From contig NZ_PEBS01000002.1 of assembly GCF_002869965.1 (NCBI RefSeq), positions 1-64,000 on the forward strand: a DNA stretch of 64,000 nt, given 5' to 3'. A program made the translations under genes and the position numbers. The notes beneath the pieces were generated by a model. That model worked only from the letters and a program-made list of their open reading frames with translations, did not search any database and had not been told where the DNA came from. Positions 1 through 8,967 of this stretch are shown piece by piece (the stretch's first letter is position 1; each line of letters starts with the position of its first letter). This DNA is from Janthinobacterium sp. ROICE36 (GTDB taxonomy: Bacteria; Pseudomonadota; Gammaproteobacteria; Burkholderiales; Burkholderiaceae_D).

Positions 1-85
1 GTGTATCGATGGTTTGCGACCGGACCCTTCGTTCCAGTTCGGCACGGTCTTCCTCGCTCAATATAATCGGCGCCGCAGTCAGCAT
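1..85 (-). CDS. IS630-like transposase, N-terminal fragment (cut by window edge)
   Basis: From the ATG at 85-83 the minus strand reads about 28 codons to the edge. The peptide starts MLTAAPIILSEEDRAELE, which matches the usual beginning of IS630 transposases, where a short lead leads into the first DNA-binding helix. An AGGTGAG ribosome-binding site lies just upstream. The catalytic DDE part is not visible, so activity cannot be judged. Family assignment is from this short N-terminus and from the target site; another helix-turn-helix transposase is possible. Confidence 0.6.
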   Translation of the reverse strand, partial: MLTAAPIILSEEDRAELERRVRSQTIDT

Positions 86-165
86 TGCTCACCTCATCTC
101 AAACTCAATATGTAGATGATAGCGCAGTCTTTAAATAGTGCAACCATTTCGCAAGCAGTACACTA
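1..165 (-). mobile_element. IS630-family insertion sequence, one end only
   Basis: The element continues beyond the left edge. It holds the start of a transposase (see the CDS ending at 85) and a non-coding end of about 80 bp. The junction with the interrupted LysR gene falls at a CTAG at 163-166; IS630 elements are known to insert at TA within CTAG and duplicate the TA. The inverted repeat cannot be tested because the other end is outside the window. Confidence 0.65.
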
Positions 166-545
166 GCGCCCATATCGAGCTGGATGTCCGGATAGCGCGC
201 GTAAAATTGCGGCAGCGCCGGTACCAGCAGCATGCTGGCGAGCGGACTGGGCACATCTACCCGCAACTGGCCACGCGGCAGCGCCGCAGCGCCGGGCAAG
301 CCCGTTTCAATCTCGTCCAGGCTGGCCAGCACGGGCACGATGCGTTCGTAATACTCGGCGCCATCGGCCGTGACGTTGACTTTGCGCGTCGTACGGTTAA
401 GCAGCTTCAGGCGCAAACGCGCTTCCAGCTGCTGCACCAGCTGCGTTACGCTCGTACGGCTCATGTGCAAGGTATGGGCCGCCTTGGTAAAACTGCCTGT
501 CTCGACCACCCGCACGAATGCCCGCATCGTATCCAACTTGTCCAT
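105..545 (-). pseudogene. LysR-family regulator truncated by an insertion sequence
   Basis: The protein starts at the ATG at 545 with a good GGAGGT site. Residues 1-60 form a LysR winged helix-turn-helix (AFVRVVETGSFTKAAHTL), and the substrate-binding domain begins normally (PQFYARYPDIQLDMGAS). The family is usually near 300 residues. Here homology stops at residue ~127, and about 19 residues encoded by the insertion sequence follow before a stop. The effector domain is therefore lost and the gene is very probably inactive as a regulator. It is divergent from ridA, the classic arrangement in which a LysR protein controls its neighbour. The DNA-binding domain may still be made and could act as a dominant or unregulated binder (inference). 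Confidence 0.85.
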
Positions 546-565
546 CGCCACCTCCGCATCCCGAT

Positions 566-584
566 TGTTTGGATTATACAAACA
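566..584. promoter_or_regulatory. Probable LysR-type operator between lysR and ridA
   Basis: There is an inverted repeat TGTTTG-N7-CAAACA in the divergent intergenic region. On the minus strand the centre contains a perfect TATAAT, so a bound regulator would cover the lysR promoter. This fits the T-N11-A type of site used by LysR proteins. That the lost regulator bound here is inference. Confidence 0.45.
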
Positions 585-678
585 GTCTTGGGGGAGCCTG
601 CCCCTTTATCTGCGCGCCGGCCCTGGCTAAAGTTCTGCCCAGGCCGCCGTTCGGCGGCAACATCCAAGGAGCCATGCC

Positions 679-1086
679 ATGCGTAATGCAATCACCACCC
701 GCGACGTCGTCTTCCCACCCGGACGCCAGGCGCTGTATGAAAAAAATCGCTATTCGCCGGCCGTGCGGGCCAACGGTTTGCTGTTTGTCTCCGGCCAGGT
801 GGGCAGCCGCGCGGACGGCTCCCCAGAACCGGAACTGGAAGCGCAAGTCAGGCTGGCCTTCGACAACCTCAACGCCATCCTTCAGGCTGCCCATTGCACC
901 TTCGACGATGTGCTCGACGTGACCATCTTCCTGGTCGAGCCGGAAGCAACATTCCAACGCATCTGGGATATGGTGCAGGCGCAGTACTGGGGCGTGGCAC
1001 CCCATCCCACCGTCACGGCCGTGGGGGTGACGTGGCTGTACGGTTTCCAGTTTGAAATCAAGGTGGTGGCCAAGCTGCCGGACTAA
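679..1086 (+). CDS. RidA/YjgF-family protein
   Basis: 135 residues, a full-length member of the RidA (YjgF/YER057c/UK114) family. Members deaminate reactive enamine or imine intermediates or act in catabolic pathways. Family signals seen are the RYSPAV start, the LLFVSGQVG segment near residue 40, the QVRLAFDNLNAIL helix and the closing FEIKVVAKLP strand. The arginine typical of true RidA deaminases is not obvious near the C-terminus, so this may belong to another RidA subgroup. A ribosome-binding AAGGAG lies 8 bases before the ATG. It sits divergently from the broken LysR gene and so may have lost its regulation. Confidence 0.85.
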   Translation: MRNAITTRDVVFPPGRQALYEKNRYSPAVRANGLLFVSGQVGSRADGSPEPELEAQVRLAFDNLNAILQAAHCTFDDVLDVTIFLVEPEATFQRIWDMVQAQYWGVAPHPTVTAVGVTWLYGFQFEIKVVAKLPD

Positions 1087-1275
1087 GACGCATCCGGGCA
1101 GCGCCAGCGCCGCAGAATATACGGTCTGTTGCAGTCACGGCAAATATTACAGGAAAAACATGCCATCACTTTACTGATATCCAAGAGACACTGGTTCCCC
1201 ACAGCAATCCATGGCAACATGAATGCGCCGTTTTTCCTGCAACACGGCGCAAACGAAACCATCAAGGAACCGTCC

Positions 1276-3387
1276 ATGTCTTTTTATCGCACCTTCGCCG
1301 GCGGCCTGTTGCTCGGCCTGGCCGGCGCGGGCCTCGCCCATGCTCAAGCACCTACGCCCGCCGCGTCCGACTCTCCGGCTGACCCTCACCAGTGGCTGGA
1401 AGAAGTCCTCGGCGACAAGCCGCTGGCTTGGGTCAAACAGCACAATGCCGTCACCACCAAAGAATTGGAAGCCCGGCCCGACTTCCCTGCCCTGCAGGCG
1501 CGCCTGAAAACCATCCTCAATTCGAAGGAACGCATTCCCTACGTCAGCAAGGAAGGCGAGTTTTATTACAATTTCTGGCGCGACGCTCAGCATGTGCGCG
1601 GCATCTGGCGCCGCACCACCCTGGCGCAGTACCAGCTGGCCGAACCAACCTGGGAAACCGTGATCGACCTCGACCAGCTGGCCGCCGGCGAGCATGAAAA
1701 CTGGGTCTGGGGCGGCGCCTCCTGCCTGTATCCGAAAGGCGAACGCTGCCTCATTTCCCTGTCGCGTGGCGGCGGCGACGCGAAGGTGGTGCGCGAATAC
1801 GACGTGGCGAAACGCGCCTTTGTCGACGGCGGCTTCACCCTGCCGGAAGCGAAGGGCAGCGCCAGCTGGATCGACCAGGACACGCTGTTCGTCTCCACCG
1901 ATTTCGGCCCCGGCACGATGACCAGTTCCGGCTACCCGCGCATCATCAAGGAATGGCAGCGCGGCACGCCGCTGGCGCAGGCGCACACGCTGTATGAAGC
2001 CAAGACCGACGACCTGAGCGCCGGCGCCTACAAGGACTTCACGCCCGGCCACGAACACCAGTTCATCGAGCGGCAGATCGATTTCTACAGCGGCGAAACC
2101 TTTTTGCGCGACGGCGCGAGCCTGACCAAAGTGCCAAAACCGGACGATGCCACCGTGTTTACCGTGCGCGGTCAATTGATCATCACCTTGCGCTCGGACT
2201 GGAAAGTCAACGGCAAGACCTACCTGCAAGGCTCCTTGCTGGCGACCGATTTCAAGGACTTCATGCAAGGCAAGCAGGCGCTGGAAGTGCTGTATGCGCC
2301 CACGGCCACGTCGTCGCTGGACAATGTCACGCCAACGAAGTCGGCCATCCTCGTGACGACCCTGGACAAGGTGAAGAACCGCCTGACGGAACTGCGCCAC
2401 GTGAACGGCAAGTGGCAACGCCGCGCCGTCGATGCGCCCAAACTGGGCACCCTGGCCGTCAGCGCGCTCGATCCCGTCGACACGGATCAGTACTTCCTGA
2501 CGGTGACAGACTTCCTCAACCCGACCACCCTGTACCTGGCCACGGCGCAAAGCGACAAGCGGACAAAAATCAAGTCGCTGCCGGCCTATTTCGACGCGAC
2601 ACCGTACAAAGTGGAGCAGTTCGAATCGACGTCGAAGGATGGCACCAAGGTGCCGTATTTCGCCATCATGGGCAAGAAGACGAAGTTCGACGGCCGCAAC
2701 CCCACCGTGCTGTATGGCTACGGCGGCTTCGAAGTGTCGCTGAAACCAAGCTACAGCGGCACCACCGGCGTGGCGTGGCTGGAAAAGGGCGGCGTGTATG
2801 TACTGGCGAATATCCGCGGCGGCGGCGAATTCGGCCCCCGCTGGCACCAGGCGGCGCTGAAGGAAAACCGCCAGCGCGCGTATGACGATTTCATCTCGGT
2901 AGCGCAGGATTTGATCAAGCGCAAGGTCACCAGTCCGCGCCACCTGGGCATCATGGGCGGCAGCAATGGCGGCCTACTGACGGGCGCCATGCTGGTGCAA
3001 CGTCCCGACCTGTTCAACGCCGTCGTCAGCCAGGTGCCGCTGCTCGACATGCGCCGCTATAACAAGCTGCTGGCGGGCGCCTCGTGGATGGGAGAATACG
3101 GCGACCCGGACGTGCCGGAACAATGGGCTTACATCAGCAGATACTCGCCGTACCAGAACGTCTTCAAGGATAAAAAATATCCGCGCGTGCTGTTTACCAC
3201 CTCGACGCGCGACGACCGAGTCCACCCTGGCCATGCGCGCAAGATGGTGGCGAAGATGGAAGAGCAAGGCCACGACGTGCTGTACTGGGAAAACACGGAA
3301 GGCGGCCATGCGGGCGCCGCCAACAACGACCAGCAGGCGCTGATGTGGGCGCTGACCTACACCTTCCTGCTGGAGCAGCTGAAGTAA
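1276..3387 (+). CDS. Secreted prolyl oligopeptidase family (S9) serine peptidase
   Basis: 703 residues from the ATG at 1276 (AAGGA just upstream). The open frame extends further 5', but this start gives a clean signal peptide (hydrophobic run and AHAQA cleavage site, residues ~1-24). The N-terminal ~400 residues are the beta-propeller typical of S9 peptidases, starting from DPHQWLEEV. The alpha/beta-hydrolase part begins near VLYGYGGFE. The catalytic serine is in GGSNGGLL (~563), the aspartate in TRDDRVHP (~645) and the histidine in EGGHAGAA (~677). The protein probably cleaves proline-containing oligopeptides in the periplasm. It is monocistronic. Exact specificity is not known. Confidence 0.92.
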   Translation: MSFYRTFAGGLLLGLAGAGLAHAQAPTPAASDSPADPHQWLEEVLGDKPLAWVKQHNAVTTKELEARPDFPALQARLKTILNSKERIPYVSKEGEFYYNFWRDAQHVRGIWRRTTLAQYQLAEPTWETVIDLDQLAAGEHENWVWGGASCLYPKGERCLISLSRGGGDAKVVREYDVAKRAFVDGGFTLPEAKGSASWIDQDTLFVSTDFGPGTMTSSGYPRIIKEWQRGTPLAQAHTLYEAKTDDLSAGAYKDFTPGHEHQFIERQIDFYSGETFLRDGASLTKVPKPDDATVFTVRGQLIITLRSDWKVNGKTYLQGSLLATDFKDFMQGKQALEVLYAPTATSSLDNVTPTKSAILVTTLDKVKNRLTELRHVNGKWQRRAVDAPKLGTLAVSALDPVDTDQYFLTVTDFLNPTTLYLATAQSDKRTKIKSLPAYFDATPYKVEQFESTSKDGTKVPYFAIMGKKTKFDGRNPTVLYGYGGFEVSLKPSYSGTTGVAWLEKGGVYVLANIRGGGEFGPRWHQAALKENRQRAYDDFISVAQDLIKRKVTSPRHLGIMGGSNGGLLTGAMLVQRPDLFNAVVSQVPLLDMRRYNKLLAGASWMGEYGDPDVPEQWAYISRYSPYQNVFKDKKYPRVLFTTSTRDDRVHPGHARKMVAKMEEQGHDVLYWENTEGGHAGAANNDQQALMWALTYTFLLEQLK

Positions 3388-3446
3388 GGTGGTGGTAGGT
3401 CGGATTACGCGTTCCGCCAATCCGATCTACCCGGCTGCGGCAGCCC

Positions 3447-4070
3447 TTACTTCGCCTGCGCGCTGGGGCGCTCGGCGATGCGGTCGCGGTAGGCCTGCAG
3501 GTTCGACAAGCCTTCCGCGCCCGGCCGGTACTTCATCAGGCCGCGCGCGAATTCCAGCGCGCAGAAGGCCGTGATGTCGGCAATGGTGAAGCGCTCGCCG
3601 GCGATATACGGCTGCTGCGCCAGCACCTGGTCCAGCCATTGCGCCGTTTCGCGCAGCTTGCCCGCCTGCGCCGTGGCGAAGTCGGGAAACTGCGGGTTTT
3701 CCAGCGCCACCAGGGCCGGATGGCCATGGCGCACCCAGTTGGCGACGGCACTGAACAGATGCAGTTCCACGCGGCGGTCGGCCATTTCAATGAAGGCGCG
3801 CTCCTCGAAACCTTCGCCCATCAGCTTAGGCTGCGGCTGCAAGCCTTCCAGGTAGGTGCAGATGGCGCGCGTCTCGGTCAGCACGCGCCCGTCCGCCAGT
3901 TCCAGCACGGGCACGCGGCCCAGCGGGTTTTTCGCCAGGAAGGCGGGATCGCGGTGCTGGCCCGCCATCAGGTCGAGTGCCACTTCCTCGATGCCGGTGA
4001 TGCCCTTCTCGGCGATGAACATGGTAACGCGGCGCGGGTTGGGCGTGCGGGGGCTGATGAACAGTTTCAT
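3447..4070 (-). CDS. Glutathione S-transferase family protein
   Basis: 207 residues. The ATG at 4070 is chosen because the thioredoxin fold begins at once (MKLFISPRTPN). The N-terminal domain (1-80) has the cis-proline region GRVPVLELADG and the glutathione-binding E-T/S pair in LTETRAIC. The C-terminal all-helical domain carries the GERFTIADITAF motif. Family members conjugate glutathione to electrophiles or act as reductases; the substrate cannot be told. The gene is convergent with the upstream peptidase, 59 bp apart. Confidence 0.9.
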   Translation of the reverse strand: MKLFISPRTPNPRRVTMFIAEKGITGIEEVALDLMAGQHRDPAFLAKNPLGRVPVLELADGRVLTETRAICTYLEGLQPQPKLMGEGFEERAFIEMADRRVELHLFSAVANWVRHGHPALVALENPQFPDFATAQAGKLRETAQWLDQVLAQQPYIAGERFTIADITAFCALEFARGLMKYRPGAEGLSNLQAYRDRIAERPSAQAK

Positions 4071-4187
4071 GTGCGTGGGTCTCGTCTCGTTATGGTGTTG
4101 GCCAATCAACTGTGGCACCAGCCTGTGGCAATGCAGTCAGGCACCCATCATACCAGCGCGCGGCAGGCGTGCGCTGCTCCTGGCGCG

Positions 4188-4216
4188 TTGACTTTGCCCC
4201 CGTTTCACCTTAGATT
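4188..4216 (+). promoter_or_regulatory. Strong sigma-70-like promoter upstream of the M1 aminopeptidase
   Basis: TTGACT (4188-4193), a 17-base spacer and TAGATT (4211-4216). The predicted start near 4222 coincides with the first base pairs of a hairpin, which supports a real transcript start. Confidence 0.55.
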
Positions 4217-4221
4217 GCTGT

Positions 4222-4304
4222 ACGGGAACGCTGGCTTTCAGTTCCAGCGATGTCCCGCACACGTCATCAACGCCCGCAGCCTATCCGGCTGGCGGGCGTT
4301 TTAT
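4222..4304 (+). ncRNA. Candidate small RNA or transcription attenuator with two hairpins
   Basis: The predicted transcript of about 80 nt holds two hairpins. Hairpin one: CGGGA plus CGCTGG (4223-4234) pair with CCAGCG plus TCCCG (4244-4257). Hairpin two: AACGCCCGC (4269-4277) pairs with GCGGGCGTT (4292-4300), with AGCC/GGCT pairing inside, followed by TTTTAT. The second looks like an intrinsic terminator placed 25 bases before the aminopeptidase ATG. It may be a free small RNA, or a leader that attenuates the downstream gene. No family was recognised. Confidence 0.45.
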
Positions 4305-4324
4305 CCAAGAACCAAGGGCATACC

Positions 4325-7018
<2,694 letters not shown>

Positions 7019-7024
7019 GTGGCA

Positions 7025-7047
7025 TTCCCGGCGTCTCACGCCGGGAA
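7025..7047 (+). terminator. Hairpin after the M1 aminopeptidase
   Basis: A perfect 10-bp inverted repeat (TTCCCGGCGT, 3-base loop, ACGCCGGGAA) starts 6 bases after the stop. No T-run follows on the plus strand, so it may protect the mRNA end rather than terminate transcription. Confidence 0.5.
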
Positions 7048-7064
7048 CTGCTGAAAACGCAGGC

Positions 7065-7100
7065 AAAAAAAACCGGCTTCGCAAGTCGCGGCAGCCGGTT
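7065..7100 (-). terminator. Intrinsic terminator reading leftward
   Basis: AACCGGCT (7071-7078) pairs with AGCCGGTT (7093-7100), and on the minus strand it is followed by eight T. No minus-strand gene precedes it, which points to an unannotated transcript from the right. Confidence 0.6.
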
Positions 7101-7544
7101 GAAACGCTGTTTCAGAGCGCAGGGATAAAACGGGAAACACATGAAGAAGTGGAAATCGTGCCGGTCATTGAGGTGTCCGGCAACCTTGCGCCCGGGGTTT
7201 CCGTGCGCCATGTAGCCACTATGCCAGTCCTTCCCTCGGACAGGCTTAGGACTTCATTAAATCCCATTTCTTTTCCCGCTTTTACCCTGCATGCCTTGCC
7301 ATCGCAGCAATTTCACGCTGCGCCAGCCTGTCTGGTGCCGATGGTTGAGCTCACCGGCTAAGCTGTTGAGTCATGCCTGCATCCTAGCGCTCCCGGAGCG
7401 TAGTGATCTGCGCAATGCATGCTGTGGCCAACGAAAGCATCATAACAGCCTCATATGACCGCCATATGACCTGGCTCTAACATTGCTCACGCGCTGCGGC
7501 GCGGATCGCGTACTATTCTCCCATCGCCCTTGCCCCTTTTGCCC
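7101..7544. other. Gene-free stretch; possible minus-strand small RNA and a direct-repeat site
   Basis: No convincing protein gene on either strand. The left border is a leftward intrinsic terminator, so a minus-strand RNA may occupy about 7100-7400. Near the right border a 9-base direct repeat CATATGACC occurs at 7452-7460 and 7463-7471 (11-base period, one helical turn), just upstream of the YceI lipoprotein gene. This resembles a binding site for a regulator that sits on one DNA face. No RNA family was recognised. Confidence 0.35.
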
Positions 7545-8285
7545 ATGCTCAGCCAGAACCGCCGCAGGCCCTCGAACATCCGCACCACTTTTCTGCTTGC
7601 CTGCGCCGTGCTGGCCTCCTGCACGCCCCTGCCTCCGGCGCCGCCCCCTGCGCCGGTCGCCCCCGCCATCATGCCCGCGCCCGCCTGGCAACAGCCGGGC
7701 GTGCGGGTCTTGCACATCGCGCCGCAGGAATCCCTGCTGACCATCACCGTGCGGCGCGGCGGCGCGCTGGCCCGCCTGGGGCATGACCACGTGATCGCCA
7801 GCCGCACCCTACAGGGCGTGGTCGCGCCGGCACTGGGGCGCGCGCAATTTCAGTTCCGGCTCGATGAGATGAGTGTGGATGAGGAAAGCTTGCGCCAGGC
7901 GGCCGGCCTGACGACGACGCCGTCGGCCGATGCCATCGCCGGCACGCGCCACAACATGCTGGTGCGCGTGCTCGAGGCGGAACGCTATCCGTGGGTGAGC
8001 ATCGACGCCCGGCGCACGGGCGACAAGGAAGTGCTCGAGGCCGACATCACCCTGCATGGCGTGACGCGCACGCTGCAACTGCCGGTGCGGATCGAGCAAG
8101 CGGCCGAAGGGCGCGGCCTGCAGGCCAGCGGCAGCCTGCTGTTAAAACAGAGCGACTTCGGCATCGTGCCGTTCGCCGTCCTGGGCGGCGCCATGGCCGT
8201 GCAAGACCAGATGGAACTGGCGTTCCGCATTGCCGCCCGGCAAGAGGTCAGCGCGCCAGGATCAGGCGCAAACCCAGGCCGATAA
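7545..8285 (+). CDS. YceI-like lipoprotein
   Basis: 246 residues if the ATG at 7545 is used; an ATG at 7530 is also in frame. The N-terminus has a basic stretch, a hydrophobic run and a lipobox (VLASC), so the protein is probably anchored in a membrane after cysteine lipidation. A proline-rich linker follows. The rest is a YceI-type lipocalin-like fold; the segments LARLGHDHVIAS, RHNMLVRVLEAERYPWVSI and ITLHGVTRTLQLPV are typical. YceI proteins bind isoprenoid-like lipids, and their role is not settled. Its 3' end overlaps the convergent LysE gene by 38 bp. Confidence 0.82.
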   Translation: MLSQNRRRPSNIRTTFLLACAVLASCTPLPPAPPPAPVAPAIMPAPAWQQPGVRVLHIAPQESLLTITVRRGGALARLGHDHVIASRTLQGVVAPALGRAQFQFRLDEMSVDEESLRQAAGLTTTPSADAIAGTRHNMLVRVLEAERYPWVSIDARRTGDKEVLEADITLHGVTRTLQLPVRIEQAAEGRGLQASGSLLLKQSDFGIVPFAVLGGAMAVQDQMELAFRIAARQEVSAPGSGANPGR

Positions 8286-8877
8286 AGATGCTGCCGGCTA
8301 CGCGGTCCAGCCACAGGCCGGCGCGCGGGCGGCGGTTGAGCCACAGGCCGACGGCGCCGGAAAAATAGCCGAGCAAGCCAAACAGCACGCACGCCTGCGC
8401 CGTGAAGACCAGGCCCAGCTGCGCCGTCTGCCAGCTGGCATTGCCCTGCCCCGCGACGATGAACTGCGGCAGAAACGAGAGGAAAAACAGCACGACTTTC
8501 GGATTGATACTGTTGGCAAACAAACCCTTGCCGAACAGGCGCAGCAGCGACTCGTCGGGCAGGGCCGCCGCGCCATCGACCCTGGCGCCGCCACGGCTGC
8601 GCAAGGCGCCGATGCCCAGCCACACCAGGTACAGGCCGCCAGCCACTTTCAGCGCGCTAAATGCGGTGGGCGAGGCGGCCAGCAAGGCCGACACGCCGAT
8701 AGTCGCCAGCACCGTGTGCGTGAGGCAGCCAAGGGCGCAGCCCAGGCCGAACGCCATGCCCTGGCGGCGCCCGCGCGACATGCCCATGCCCAGCACCATC
8801 AGGTTGTCGGGGCCGGGACTGGCGGTGATCAAAACGGCAGCGGCCAAGAAGGCCAGCAACTGGTCGGGACTGAGCAT
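8248..8877 (-). CDS. LysE/RhtB-family amino-acid exporter
   Basis: 209 residues. The ATG at 8877 (MLSPDQLLAFLAAA) is chosen because the first membrane helix starts there. About six hydrophobic helices are seen. Family hallmarks are TASPGPDNLMVLGMG in the first helix region and the NPKVVLFFLSFLPQF segment. Members export amino acids or related small molecules at the inner membrane; the substrate cannot be assigned. It is divergent from the histidine kinase gene (90 bp between starts), and the 3' end overlaps the YceI gene. Confidence 0.9.
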   Translation of the reverse strand: MLSPDQLLAFLAAAVLITASPGPDNLMVLGMGMSRGRRQGMAFGLGCALGCLTHTVLATIGVSALLAASPTAFSALKVAGGLYLVWLGIGALRSRGGARVDGAAALPDESLLRLFGKGLFANSINPKVVLFFLSFLPQFIVAGQGNASWQTAQLGLVFTAQACVLFGLLGYFSGAVGLWLNRRPRAGLWLDRVAGSIFIGLGLRLILAR

Positions 8878-8967
8878 GAATATCTCGCGGGCAAAGGCGC
8901 CATGATACCGGAGCGTGACCATGCCGGCAGGACAGGAGTGCCCGTGTGCAACCGAGAGTCGATTAAA

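Noticed and set aside
1171..2943. 590-codon frame opposite the S9 peptidase
   Set aside because: Antisense shadow with Arg/Gln/His-rich composition; the plus frame carries the full catalytic triad.
7101..7440. 6S RNA, tmRNA or RNase P RNA in the gene-free stretch
   Set aside because: I compared the remembered conserved cores of these RNAs with both strands and saw no match.
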